Of a stretch of 64,000 nt of DNA, positions 22,100-33,321 are shown piece by piece. The position numbers and the translations under genes were made by a program. Under the pieces are notes generated by a model. It searched no databases. It was not told where the DNA came from and saw only the letters and a program-made list of their open reading frames with translations. The stretch spans positions 13,141,573 to 13,205,572 of the forward strand of contig CM061234.1 of the NCBI GenBank assembly GCA_030844895.1. Direction: 5' to 3'. The stretch comes from Ambrosia x helenae (taxonomy: Eukaryota; Streptophyta; Magnoliopsida; Asterales; Asteraceae). How positions within the stretch are numbered: the stretch's first letter is position 1; every line of letters starts with the position of its first letter.

Positions 22100-22735
22100 A
22101 CCAAGGGATGAAAATCAAACCCGAACCCGGTGGGTAAACCTGAAACCCGACACATTAGGACGGGTTTGGGATCGGGTAACCGGGTATGGGATTAGTTTTG
22201 TTTTTTTCGCGGGTTTAGGACAGGTTTTGGATTTGATGATATACATGTTTACCTTACCTGACTACCCGATAAAGTATACTCGTTTACCCGATTAGATACC
22301 CGATGCAATTTTTTATATATCTTTTTAAACATGTATGCATAATATAGCTAATTGTACATCTAGATTTTCATCATGTGCTAAAAAAACAATAATTAGTGCA
22401 TGTTATTTGCTTATCTATGTCTTTTAGTGTTTTTACATGATTTAGGTATTTTATATTTATATATTGTAATCATTTACATATATATTTAATAATGCTAAAT
22501 GCATTGGTTAGTAGTTACCCAATAGATATCCGACGGGTTTTTAGTCGGATATACTCAATGGGTAAGTTTTAAAAATTAGCAGGTTTACCCAAAACCCACA
22601 GGTATATATGATACTCGATGGGTAATTACCTGATACAAACCCGACGGATTTTTGGACGGGTTTAGGACAAGCATACCTAATCGGGTATGGGGTTAGGATT
22701 ACCTAAACCTGTCCCAAACCCGAACCATTGTTATC
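22100..22735. mobile_element. hAT-like element rich in CCCGACGGGTTT motifs
   Basis: The ends are related: AAGGGATGAAAATCAAACCC on the left, and reversed ATTGGGATAACAATGG then TTCGGGTTTG on the right. Arrays of ACCCGA/TCGGGT motifs fill both ends around an AT-rich middle, the same plan as the two proven hAT elements. I found no 8-bp duplication. Confidence 0.5.
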
Positions 22736-22740
22736 CCAAT

Positions 22741-23286
22741 CTTAACCCTTAAAGTGATCAATGTAAATCTGAAGTCTAAACATGCATGAATTTACAAAGA
22801 TAGCAAACGAAATATCATATGCGTTCACACAAACACAACTACACAACAGTACATGCTAGCTTTAACCCATATTGTTGTTGTTGTGGTGGTAGTCGTGGTC
22901 GTGGTCGTGGTCGTGGTGGTTGTTGATTGTTAGTTGTTGTTTGTTGTGGTTGTTGTTGTATGTTTAATTGATTGCTTTTATTGGTTTTCAACATTTTTAT
23001 TGGTTTTCAGCATCGAGCAACATCACTTTGAGTGTTGTTGTTTTTGCTAATCCTTATTTTTATTGGTTTTCAGCATCAAGCAACATCAGTTTGAGTATGA
23101 TTGATTAATTGCAAGTGGAGATGTGTTTCGGAAACATATGGATGCATTGGAAGAAACTTCAGGATCCAAAACTAACCAGAGGCAAAAGTGGAAAAAAAAA
23201 AACCAAAGAGTGGAAATTCAACATGACGTAATTTACGACCTGGCCAGCGTGGTTCTTCCATAAATTCCTCAGTTGGCAGAGGTCTT
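22741..23286 (+). repeat. (GTGGTC)n and a 63-bp tandem duplication
   Basis: A GTGGTCGTGGTC tract spans 22885-22922. A unit containing TATTGGTTTTCAGCATC and GAGCAACATC or AAGCAACATC is repeated at about 22999 and 23062. No gene is supported. Confidence 0.7.
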
Positions 23287-23693
23287 TGTAACATCCTGTT
23301 TTTTTTAATATAAATAAAACATGTTAGTTAGTCCATAGGACAGTTGAAACGGGTATTTCACGGATAGAACGAACCTATAACATATGAAATTGTTACCCAT
23401 GTAAATAAAATTAGTTAACGAGTAAGTAACGAATTACATGATATTTTGAGATGTGAGATTTAGACGAGTAATCAAGATTATAGGAGACCGTTAATAACAA
23501 TATAATACATTATATGATGTTATGTTATGCTATGCTATGCTATGCTATGCTATGCTATGCTATGTTGTGTTTGACATTGTTCCGTTTTTAGTGAAACTTA
23601 GGTCAAAAATAAGCTCGTTTCAACAATATATATATTCGTAATTTTATAAAATGCTAGATTTTGAAAGTTATAAGAGAAAAAATGAATAAAGCA
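23287..23693 (+). mobile_element. Possible truncated LTR start with (TATGC)n
   Basis: The sequence starts TGTAACATCCTG, like chromovirus LTRs. It contains about seven TATGC units at 23526-23566. The 3' end was not found. Confidence 0.35.
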
Positions 23694-23701
23694 ACTGAAA
23701 T

Positions 23702-23886
23702 CAGGGGCGAAGTATATATGGGGCCAGGGTGGCCCTGGCCCCCCTGTTTTTTTGCGCAGTAGTGGAAATTTACGATTTTCAAAGGTAAATTGAGTTCGGG
23801 TTGAGTCCGGCCCCCGCCGATTTTCTACTACCGAGAAAAAAATTTGAGTTCGGCCCCGCCGATTCCGAAACCAAGCTTCGCCACTG
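23702..23886. mobile_element. hAT MITE, 185 bp
   Basis: The ends are CAGGGGCGAAG and, reversed, CAGTGGCGAAGCTT. The exact duplication ACTGAAAT lies at 23694-23701 and 23887-23894. It is GC-rich and non-coding. Confidence 0.92.
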
Positions 23887-23894
23887 ACTGAAAT

Positions 23895-24822
23895 AATAAT
23901 AATAATAATAATTTAACAAACTAAAAAAGAGTGAGAGAGGAGAGCCTTGGGGTACGCTCACTTCTGCATTTTTGTTTAGGTTCTCGAGATTCTCAATCGC
24001 TTTTTTAGTGGTGAAGAAGAGTGCGTGAATGACGATTCTCAGATGAGGGAATCGTTCCTCTCTAAACAAAAAGAAGCTAGTTCTCTTGATAGAGCTTTCA
24101 CATCTGTGCATAGAATTTTTTTTCCTTTCCATTCCGTTCTTACCATATCATGGGCAGTTGGGTTGGAATCCGTGTAATGGTTCAAAAGTGATTTCAAAGA
24201 TTCTTCGCATCCCTAGAGAGATACATTGTTTCCATTGTGACTTGGACATCAAAAGGGGCACGTACTACTAGTGTTGTGTACTTTTCATTGGAGCACGCCT
24301 TTCGCTAAGAAGGGATCAGTTACGAGTACGAAATGCTTTTCACATACAAGTCGGATAGCGAGATAAGACAATTGCACTACTCTGCCTGGCATTCCAGTTC
24401 AAATACTAGTGAGGTAGACAACCTCATGTCATGCGTGAAAATAGTAAGGACCTTGCCTACGGGCTCATTGCGACACTCAAGGCTCATTGCGACACTCAAG
24501 TACGAAGGAATGAATTATAAGTGCCCGTGTTGTGAATGTGTATACTAATAGAAAAATATCAAATCTTCGTCTTTAAGATTCTCACCAAAAGAATGACACA
24601 TAATTAAGTACTTGTGTTGTGTTGTCCAAACAACAATTCCTTTGAATGAAATCTTTAGGAACCGTCAATATCAAGTCGGTTAAAGCGAAGATCAAGAATT
24701 CCTATAAATAGTAACATGAGTTAAACAAAATTCAATTTATATTTCCAACTGTTCTTTCTTATAAGCAGGTTTCATTTCTATTATCAAGCTTAATTTAATT
24801 TCTAAATTTAATATTCTAGAAG
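23895..24822. other. Unassigned region
   Basis: An (AAT)n run follows the MITE. A 20-bp unit, GGCTCATTGCGACACTCAAG, is duplicated at 24461-24499. A 71-codon plus-strand frame at 24333-24548 (rich in Cys and Ser, ending in a CPCCECVY motif) is not recognised and has no clear gene context. Confidence 0.3.
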
Positions 24823-24980
24823 TAGGTCATAGGTTTGATCCATGCACATCACAAAAAATTATCCGTGACGGTTTGAGCTTAGGCAAGGAGGACACCGGTG
24901 TATAAGTAGGGATTCGAACTTGGGACCGCTAGGTTAGGGTTGTACAAGGATTTCTACCGAACTAAGCCTTTAAAAAAATA
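24823..24980 (+). mobile_element. 5'-truncated SINE, same family as 17317-17552
   Basis: It runs from GTAGGTCATAGGTTTGATCC through GTGACGGTTTGAGC and AGGACACCGGTGT to a short A-run, matching the body of the intronic SINE in opposite orientation. The head with the A-box is missing. Confidence 0.8.
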
Positions 24981-25083
24981 GTATTAGTGGCAGGTATGAT
25001 ATTCAGCATATAAGTTAGGGCTATAACCAAGGTTGAGTAACCTGATCCTAATTTATGCATAGACTAGTCAGTTATGCTTAAAC

Positions 25084-25270
25084 TAGGGTAGATTTTCGGT
25101 TTCAGTATTTTCGGTATCAGTACGGGATCAGTATGGTATCGGTACTTTAAGGTAGAATACTGATATCATACCGGTATCGTACCGATACCGAATCGATACC
25201 GTACCGTATGTTTTCGGTATCAGTATTGGGTTTTGGGAGTTTTCAGGATCGGTATCGGTTGGTAGCGATA
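25084..25270. mobile_element. hAT-like MITE rich in GGTATCGGTACC motifs
   Basis: TAGGG...CCCTA ends enclose dense GGTATCGGTA/TACCGATACC repeats. The right end, reversed, reads TAGGGATGAGCTCGGGAC. No target duplication was found. Confidence 0.5.
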
Positions 25271-25589
25271 TCGTCCCGAGCTCATCCCTAATCAAGACTC
25301 AATGCATGGCTACTCGAAAGAAAGTATATAACACGTGTGCTAAACTTCGTGATGGAAGCATCAAATGGTTGTTGGGAGTATCAAGGTGTGATCATAAATT
25401 GTTTTCATACCTAGCCAGTATGAAGTTTAAGGTATAACACCACTATGATCTCGCAAATATCGTATTATACTAATATCAACAAACATCAGGCAAGATCATA
25501 GAGCATATATTAAAGGATAGAGGAAAACAAACAATCTTTAGAAGATAGTTACAACAGGTTTCCTACATTTTGATGAAAGAAAGTTGAAC

Positions 25590-26238
25590 AATGTTATTTA
25601 TTTTGAGTCTATACTTGAGAAATTCTATTTTGTAAATGGGCTATTGTGTTATGATTAAACTTGTCATTTATCATAAATAATTTATGTATAGTTGTATATG
25701 TACCCACGCGTGCGCATGACCCCACATCTTCACACACGTCAGCAGGGACGCTGACTAAAGCTTCTAGAAGCATGCGCACAATTCCTAGAACATGCCAGCT
25801 GTGATCCGACAATGAAAGGACGTGCAGGCAATCAGAGGCCATTATTCCCTTCTCCATGATCACCTGCAGGTACGAGGTACAGAAAAATGACATAAATGAC
25901 GATTGCAAGACACGTGGACCTATCACCGGAAGACAGCGCCTGAGCTCCAACGGTTGACAAACGTGTGAGACCCACGCAGGACAGTTGTCATTCTCGAACT
26001 AGCCAATCACAGGACCACCCATGGGCCTATAAATACCCCTTTCTCCCCTGAGGAGAAAGATCATTCTGTTACACATACAAATACACACTTAGAGAATTCT
26101 GTGATATCTGAGGAAATCTGATTATAGTCGAAATACTGTAACAATTTTAATCGGCTACTTGTAATCGTCCAGACATCATTAATACAATTATCTCTTCTTT
26201 GTGCTCGTCTTTATACTTGTTATATCGGTGTTTCTTCA
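25590..26238 (+). mobile_element. Tat-like retrotransposon 5' LTR
   Basis: The LTR ends TTTCTTCA just before the primer site. A TATA box (TATAAATA, 26028-26035) follows a GGGCC motif. The left border is uncertain (TGTTATTTATTTTG near 25593 is a candidate). Confidence 0.5.
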
Positions 26239-26256
26239 TTGGCGCCATCCGTGTTT
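26239..26256 (+). promoter_or_regulatory. Retrotransposon primer-binding site
   Basis: TTGGCGCCATCCGTGTTT lies directly after the LTR end. It is the TTGGCGCC-type site usual for the Tat/Ogre group. Confidence 0.6.
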
Positions 26257-27426
26257 GAGCATTTACAACAGCAAACTCCAAAAACTTCATCCTTTCTGAA
26301 AAAACAGCTATGAGTTCTATACCACAACCGCCATCCTTCCCTGGTAGTGGCTAAGGCACCGGTGCTACTCATGTCGGCACTGGCCAGCCTGACCACACCC
26401 AAGGAGGGCAAGAAAACATAAACGAGGCTGTTCAACACACAACACCATCTTCAGGCACCCGCCACACTCCCTCCTTCCACTTCGCAACTGACAACGTCAA
26501 CCCGAGCACTCATACTGGAAATACTGCGTTGATGGTTAGTCCGGAGATATGGTATGCCCAGGAAAAGGAGGCTCTAAAGCGAAGGTATATGGAGAATTTG
26601 CGGGATAAGCATCTCAGGGAAATGTCCCGCCAGTTGTCATACGAGGAGGGGAGAGCTATCACAGTCTCCGAAGGACCCTCTAAGACCGTGGGGCACATCA
26701 TCAGAAGTAAACAAAGGGACACCACATGGAGGGAAGATTCTGATGAATCTCATAGTCACTTCCGCCATTACAACAGCTAGTCCGCCGCCAACACTGTTGT
26801 GCGGGGACATTATGTGTCCGGCGAAGATGACCTTACTAAGCCCTACTACCATCCATATTTCAGTGAAAAGTCTAAGTTTACTCCGCGCATTGCGCTCACC
26901 CCACTAACACCAAAGACCAGGATCCCAAGCAACCTTGGGATGTGTGACGGCACAGGGGACCCTGACGACCATTTGTTAAGTTTCGAAGTGACAAGGAAAT
27001 GCGCAGGGTGGACCTTGCCCGCTTGGTGCCACAAGTTTGCACAGACCCTTACAGGGGCTGTGCGCGTGTGGTTTGATAGTCTACCCAATGGAAAGATCAG
27101 CAGTCTCAAAGAGCTTACTGACAAGTTATCAGATCATTTTAGGTGTTGTTTGTTTTTTCTGCAGGAAAAGGTCTGCAGTCTGCGGACCACATCTGCAGAC
27201 ATCTGCAGGAGAAGAGGTGGACCAAAGGTCTGCAGTCTGCAAGAGGAAGACTGTTTGTTTTTTAACTTCTGCAGATTGCTGAAATAAACTGAAATTTAAA
27301 ATAAACTGATTTTTTTAAAACAATCAATATTTTTTCAACATTTAAATTTAAATAATAGTTCTACAACACTGAAATAACAACAATAACATTTTTTTAAATA
27401 ACAACAATAACACTTTTTAAAATAAT

Positions 27427-28662
27427 TTATTCCGTACTTTGCATTAATTGCTCGGCAATTTCATCTCGTAATTGGGTCATATATTCTCGATCCGATGCAG
27501 TACCGTGTACCTCAACCTCTTCTTCGTCAGCATCAACATGCACATTGTTATTTCCTAACGACACATTCGGTTGATCGTATTCTGTAAAGAACTCATCGCT
27601 CAAGCCCTCTTTCCTTATATAATTATGCAACGCAAAACATGCAATGACGATGTTCCTTTGCGTAACCAACGGAAATGGTGCCATCCTCTTCAATATAGGG
27701 AATCGGGCTTTCAAAACACCAAAAGAACGCTCAATGACGTTCCGAAGTTTTGCATGTGCATGGTTAAATTTCTCATTATTGGTCAATGCACGTCTCCGAC
27801 GAAAATCTCCAAGCCAATACCTCACATTAGGATACGGAGCCATAAATGCTCGTATATGTGCATACACGGCATCACAAAGATAATATTTCTATGTAAAGAA
27901 ATACAATTGATTAAGGTATTAAACTAAGATAGAAATATTTAACAAACCATAAACATACCCGGTGGTGGAATCGGAAATGGTGCATGTGGATCTGCTAATG
28001 CCTCTGACAATATTCTAGCATCATGTGCTACCCCTTCCCAACCGGCCACAATGAACGTAAAAATCATGTTGAAGTCACAAATTGCTAATGTTTTGATAGC
28101 AAACCCCTTTCCCCCTTCCTCTATATAAATCTTGTTTACTAGTGGGGACAACAGCATGTATTAAAGTTCCATCTAGTGCACCAACCGCACCTTTAAAAAC
28201 CCGTCGTAGCCTCTTGTTATGTCTTGGAATGTTTGGATTCGGATTGAATGACGTTGGTACTATCATATCTTTGGCGAAAAGCATCATTTTATCCAAGACT
28301 TCATAAAAAAATTTATGAATTGTTTGCTTTGAGTGTTAAAATCTACGCTTGATAACCACATAACGTTGATTATGACCGATTATCATCAAAAACATAGCCA
28401 TCTTCTCCTTAACCGATACATGTTTACTATCCTTTAACGAATAATTCATTCTAAAATGTGCACATAGTCGGACAAAGGATTCACAAGAAATACGCAGCAG
28501 TTCAGTGCATTGTTTGGGATTTCCTTGCAATAACTCTAACATGTATTTATGTCCCGTCATATCCGAATCATTGTCCCGCATTCGTTTCAAACCTCTCTTC
28601 CGAAAAAAACGGACATACAAGTATATAAGAATAACGATAAGTAATTTTTTATCATAATCCAT
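27427..28662 (-). pseudogene. PIF/Harbinger DDE transposase (HARBI1-like), damaged
   Basis: From the N-terminus at 28662: a short helical region, then the helix-turn-helix-like NYSLKDSKHVSVKEKMAMFL stretch. The catalytic residues are recognisable: Asp in GALDGT (near 28175), Asp in GWEGVAHDARIL (near 28015) and Glu in LRNVIERSFGVLKARF (near 27730). A GT-AG-like intron at about 27894-27958 separates a final exon that starts KYYLCD. Lesions are a stop where Gln is usual just before HSKQTIHKFF (near 28335), a 1-base frame change after RGRGKG (near 28100), and an apparent frame mismatch at the intron border. The protein cuts and pastes PIF elements at TTA targets. All three acidic residues survive, so inactivation looks recent. 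Confidence 0.85.
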
Positions 28663-29004
28663 AATGATCCTGTATTAACAAAAAATAAACAACCATTAAA
28701 CACAAACAAACAACCATTAAACACAAACAAACAACCATTAAACATAACCAAAAGCATACAATGTTTTTAACGTAACAAAAGCAAATAATGTTTTCAACAT
28801 AACACAAGCAAATAATGTTTTCAACATAACATAAGCAAATAACACAAGCAAATAATCTTCTTCACTACTTCATTAGTCCTGAACTTGTAGCCTCCATCGC
28901 GATCCACCCTTTTAATACATCTGGAATTTCTGGCAATGCCATCCATGCCGCCCTCATGTCTGGTGACTAACCAAAAATATGGTAAGCAGCTAAAAATAGG
29001 GGAT

Positions 29005-29843
29005 CTACTGGGTTAACCCAACCAACTTTAGCTTCCCTGAACACTCAAGAACTGTTGGCCCTTCTTTGCCTTTAATCAAATATTGTAGAGCCTTTTGCAT
29101 ATCACGTGCTAATTCATCCTCAAAGGTAAATGATTTTGAAAATTTTTCCTTTTTCTTTGGATTAGGCTGGGTGGTATGCTCAGGAGTAGGCTCAGGAGTA
29201 GGCTCAAAGGTAGGCTCAGGAGTAGGCTCAAAGGTTTGATGACCAGTGTCGGCATCATCATCATCTATGTCATGCAAAACGGTGTCCATAAGCAAAAGTG
29301 GATTTGGACGATGACAAGAAGATGATCCAACCATGATGTTTGGGTTGAGGTCCACTTGTGCATCCCAGTGGCAGCATTACCATCAAACAATTGTGCACAA
29401 AGTTCGGGAAAAGGCAATGGAACTGTTTTCAATGATCCAGCCTTTGGATGCCCCTAAACCCAAAGTAAAAAAAAAAAAAAAAAAGTTATAGGTTTTGTTT
29501 ATAGTTAGATGTGAAAAAAATATTCATACAAACATACCTTTTTAAATTCCTCCCATTCCTCATTCGTTAAGGTAAAAGTATTTGTCTGAGCATTGTATAT
29601 GTTTCCAGTTTTGTTTTTCAAATACACCCATCCTGTGTATTTGGCTTTCAGATTGTCATACGCATTTTTCATCTGTTTTTTAGTCAAATCAAGCCCAAAC
29701 CTTTCCTTAAGAACTTTTCCTAACTTATTCCACGACTCCTTTTGCATACTCAATCCTTTCCTACTCACCGTGTTTATCTCTTCAATGCAAGTCTCTAATA
29801 AGCATTTTATATGCTCATTTGACCATTGTTGTTTCTCTCCCAT
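29005..29843 (-). CDS. Myb/SANT-like DNA-binding protein of the PIF element (ORF1)
   Basis: The N-terminal part, 29843 to about 29530, has MGEKQQWSNEHIKCLLETCI, then LSMQKESWNKLGKVLKERFG, KKQMKNAYDNLKAKYTGWV and NEEWEEFKK. This is the plant Myb/SANT-like fold found in PIF ORF1 proteins and L10-interacting MYB proteins. A second open segment (29355-29005) begins with a Ser/His-rich stretch and an (E/F)PTPEP repeat. It is probably joined by splicing across 29356-29530; I could not fix the exact sites. In studied PIF elements this protein binds DNA and partners the transposase for nuclear entry. Confidence 0.7.
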
Positions 29844-29869
29844 TTCTATTAATGAACAAACAAGGAACC

Positions 29870-30105
29870 AACATGAACTACTACAACAATCTAAGCAACA
29901 ATTAACAACAAATCGACTACATTATACATTAGAACAACTACAACAATCCCAAATCAACTACAACAAGAATCGACATATGAGCAACAACATGAACTACTAC
30001 AACAATCTAAGCAACAATTAGCAACAAATCGACTACATTATACATTAGAACAACTACAACAATCCCAAATCAACTACAACAAGAATCGACATATGAACAA
30101 CAATT
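29870..30105. repeat. Two-copy 116-bp tandem repeat
   Basis: The GAACTACTACAACAATCTAAG units start at 29875 and 29991. They are nearly identical over the first ~110 bases and lie upstream of the Myb-like ORF. Confidence 0.9.
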
Positions 30106-30169
30106 AACTACAAATCGACGCATAAGAACATTATGAACAACAATATATTAACAACAAATCCGAACATTA

Positions 30170-30415
30170 TGAACAAATCTGAACTACAACAACAAACAAC
30201 AAATAATAAATAACAAATCTGAAAAAAAAAATCTGAAAAAAGATAATCTGAAAAAAAAAATCTGAAAAAAAAAAAGAAAACAAATCTGAAAAAAAAAATT
30301 CTGAAAAACAAAACAAAATCTGAAAAAAAAAAACAAACCAAATATGAAAAAAAAACAAATAACATATATATGAAACAAGTAACAAAACTAAATCGGAAAA
30401 AAAACAAAACAAATA
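30170..30415. repeat. (ATCTGAAAAAA)n low-complexity tract
   Basis: An AATCTGAAAAAA-type unit repeats about ten times. Long frames on the opposite strand (Phe-rich) are artefacts of this composition. Confidence 0.85.
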
Positions 30416-31259
30416 ACCTGGTTTGTTTGGATCGAGCCGAGGAGGAGGAAGGGGCCGAGGAGAAGAAGGAACCGGAGAAGGAAGGAGCCGGAGAAGGAAT
30501 GAGGAGGGAAGGAGGACGCCGGAGACAGGCGGCCGGAGGTGTGAGAAGGCAAGGTATGGATCTTGGGGAGGAGGAAAGGGTTTGGTGCTATTATGTTGTG
30601 AGAAGAGGTAAAAAGACAAGGGATTATGTATGTGTGGGGAAGAGGTTTTTTAAGGGTTTGTCTTCTGAAAAACAAACAGTCTGCCCGCCTCAAATGTCTG
30701 CCCGCGTCTGCGCGGCACAGACATAAGTGGCTAGAAGCTCTTCTCAAGCAAAAACAAACACCCCCTTAGTCAACAGCGCAGAGTGGAATGTGACTCCATA
30801 GATATCCTACAAGTGCACAGGCATGACGATGAATCAATTGAAGATTACATCACCAGATTCAATCGAGAAGCACTTCAGATAGGGTCTATTGGTTTCGAAC
30901 TTATGAGAGCAGCCTTCAAGCAGGGTGTGCACTGTGATCCACTGATTCGCACACCCACAGGCTGCACAAGAATGCCAAACACTTGGGAAGAAATCATGCA
31001 TGGGGCCACGACCTATGCGCGTACAGAGAAAGAGATGTCTATTTGGAACAAGGTGCAAGCGCCGCAATACACGGGCGCCTAAGCCTAATCTGTTAGAAAC
31101 AAGCACAACAAGCAAGATAGAAAGGGTTAAGGGTCCATCTGGAACATGCTTCAAGGAGCGTCTTAGTCAGACCCTAAACCCTCTAAAACCACATAATACA
31201 ACGGACACCAACCATCTGATCACAAGTCCGCAAGGCGCAGCCACAACCCTTGGACGCCC

Positions 31260-31988
31260 TTGACAAAAACTCTAGCGCATGTCCTCGTAATGGAGAACAT
31301 CGACTTCGACGAGCCAAGAGTGATCAAGAAGAGAGAGGGTTTAAACCCTAACAGGTTTTGTGCCTATCATCAAGACATCGGACATGAAACAGATGCATGT
31401 TTCCAACTCAAAACAGCAATAGAAACGGCTTTAAAGACCGGAAAGTTGAGACATCTTCTGGAAAATGTGCAACATAAGCAAAATGAGGGACCATCCCAAA
31501 AGAAGATAAAGAATGCTAGCATGGTGATACAAGGTGGCAAGCGCAGACGCAACAAGCGTAAAACCGATCAAATGGCGGAGTGGAAAGAGCAACAAGTCTA
31601 TTTTCCTTTCGTCAAGGGCGGACCTTCTTCAACTCGTGCACTAATCATCACAGCCATATTTGGGCACTACAGAACAACAAGGGCTTTCATGGATACCGGA
31701 AGCAACTCGAACATTATGTACGGGCAACGCTTCAACTTGTTAGATGAGGAAGACAAAGAGTGTCTGTGCCCCATCAATTCACCAATCATGGGCTTCTCAA
31801 ACGAGGTGATAACCCCGTTAGGCGAGATCTCCTTCGATCTTACCATCAGCGATGGGACACATTCAAGCACTGAGGAAATCGCATTCCTGGTAATCCCCAC
31901 AAGGTCAAAGCATGATATCATCTTAGGGCGCGACTCCGTGGCGTCCTACAACATGGTCCCCTCTCCAGTACATGGGAATGCACCATGA
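31260..31988 (+). pseudogene. Tat-like gag C-terminus and aspartic protease
   Basis: A zinc-knuckle-like FCAYHQDIGHETDACFQLK is followed by a Lys/Arg-rich linker and a retropepsin domain with FMDTGSNSNIMYG (catalytic Asp in DTG) and HDIILGRD. This order (CX2H-type knuckle, linker, protease) is typical of the Tat group. It is separated from gag by stops and from RT by a stop at 31986, so the polyprotein is broken. Confidence 0.8.
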
Positions 31989-32219
31989 CCGAAGATCTAC
32001 ACCCGCCCAAGATGATTAAATCAAGTCCGCGTACTGAACTAGAGAAATGGATCTTGAACCCAAGTTTCCAGAACAAACAATCACGTTGGGGGCCGCCATC
32101 TCTGAAAACATCCGAGACCATTTGAAGCAACTCCTCAGGAAAAATAGTGACATTTTCGTGTGGCAACCATAAGACATTGTGGGGGTCCCACGGGATCTTG
32201 CACAACATAGATTCAACAC

Positions 32220-33321
32220 CTACCGCTCAGTTGAGGCCATTGCGCAGAAGCATGGGCGCAGAAAAGACCAAAGCAATGAATAAGCAGGTGGATGAGTTGT
32301 TAAAAGCTTGAGTCCTTAGACAAACTAGGCACCAGACTTGGGTGGCTAACCCGGTCATGGCTACAAAGAGTAATGGCCGATGGAGAATGTGTGTGAACTA
32401 CAAAGATTTGAACAAAGCTTATCCAAAGGATGGCTACCCGCTACCAGAAATTGATCTCAAGGTTGACTCCCTAGCGCCATTCAGATTCAAGTTCTTTTTG
32501 GATACCTAGAAAGGCTACCATCAAATCCAAATGGCGCTAGAGGATGAAGACAAAACAGCTTTCAGAAATAATAGATGGGTCTTCTGCTGTACCAAGATAC
32601 CATTTGGGCTGAAGAAGACAGGTACCACATACCAACGTCTGATGGACCGCGCATTTGCAAACCAGATTGGGAAGAATCTGGAAGTGTATGTGGATGACCT
32701 CGTCATCAAGAGAAAAGAGGAAGACCAAATGCTAAAACACCTTGAGGAAACATTCAATGGTTGCGCAAAATCCACTTGAAGCTTAATTCAAGCAAGTGTG
32801 CATTTGGAATTAAAGAAGGAAAGTTCTTTGGGGTGATTGTTACTAAAGATGGTTTCCGCCTAAATCCAGAAAAGAAAAGATACAAGCGATTACGCGAATG
32901 CCCTCTCCTTCAACACTGAAAGAGGTGCAGACTCTAAATGGGCGTTTGGTAGCAATCAACTGTTTCCTCTCACATCATGCAAGCAAGTCAATCCATTTCA
33001 TCGAAACGTTGAAAATTTGCCTTAAAAATAATCAATTCAAATGGACCCCCGAGGCAGAGGGGGCCTTCCAAAAAATGAAAAACTATTTGATGGACTTGCC
33101 AACGCTGACAGTCCCACCCCAAAGGAGCCACTCACGTTGCATCTTTGTGCAAGAGAGAAGGCGGTCAGCGCAGTATTGATGGTCGACAGAAAGCTGGTTC
33201 AGACCCCCATCTACTAGATCAGCAGAGTCCTCACTGACGCCGAGAAAAGATACTCAACGATGGAAAATTTGGTTTTGGCCTTAATACACGCTTCGCGCAA
33301 GCTGCGCAGATACTTCCAAGG
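32220..33321 (+). pseudogene. Tat-like reverse transcriptase and start of RNase H, truncated
   Basis: Motifs appear in order: GRWRMCVNYKDLNKAYPKDG, FFLDT then stop in place of the usual FLDAYKGYHQI, CCTKIPFGLKKTGTTYQRLM, and the catalytic YVDDLVIK near 32690. A thumb/connection follows (CAFGIKEGKFFG), then LTDAEKRYSTMENLVLALIH near 33240, the start of RNase H. Stops near 32309 and 32508, a frame change near 32770 and later breaks kill it. The frame ends at 33321 where another element's LTR begins. Integrase and 3' LTR are missing. Confidence 0.85.

Larger units (their letters stand above)
27142..30765 (-). mobile_element. PIF/Harbinger element with both ORFs (3.6 kb)
   Basis: The TSD TTA lies at 27139-27141 and 30766-30768. 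The ends are GGTGTTGTTTGTTTTTTCTG and, reversed, GGGGGTGTTTGTTTTTGC. CTGCAG/GTCTGC-rich sub-terminal repeats lie at 27157-27290 and 30660-30730. It carries a DDE transposase and a Myb/SANT-like ORF, both on the minus strand. This is the two-gene layout of autonomous PIF elements, but each gene is damaged or uncertain. Confidence 0.88.
26520..31082 (+). pseudogene. Tat-like Ty3/gypsy gag, split by a PIF/Harbinger element
   Basis: The gag reads from about 26520 (SPEIWYAQEKEALKRRYMEN) with one in-frame TAG near 26778. It continues as IALTPLTPKTRIPSNLGMCDG, then FAQTLTGAVRVWFDSLPNG, to SDHF at 27138. The frame resumes at 30769 as SQQRRVECDSIDILQVHRHD and continues to a stop at 31080. Removing the transposon and one TTA restores the frame at the junction, so the element landed in an open or only lightly damaged gag. 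This domain forms the retrotransposon capsid. Confidence 0.8.

Noticed and set aside
24333..24548. 71-residue frame with CPCCECVY
   Set aside because: No recognised family, partly made of a 20-bp duplication, and no neighbouring gene structure.
30108..30747. Phe-rich and Pro-rich frames up to 150 residues
   Set aside because: Produced by the ATCTGAAAAA low-complexity tract and the GC-rich purine end of the PIF element.
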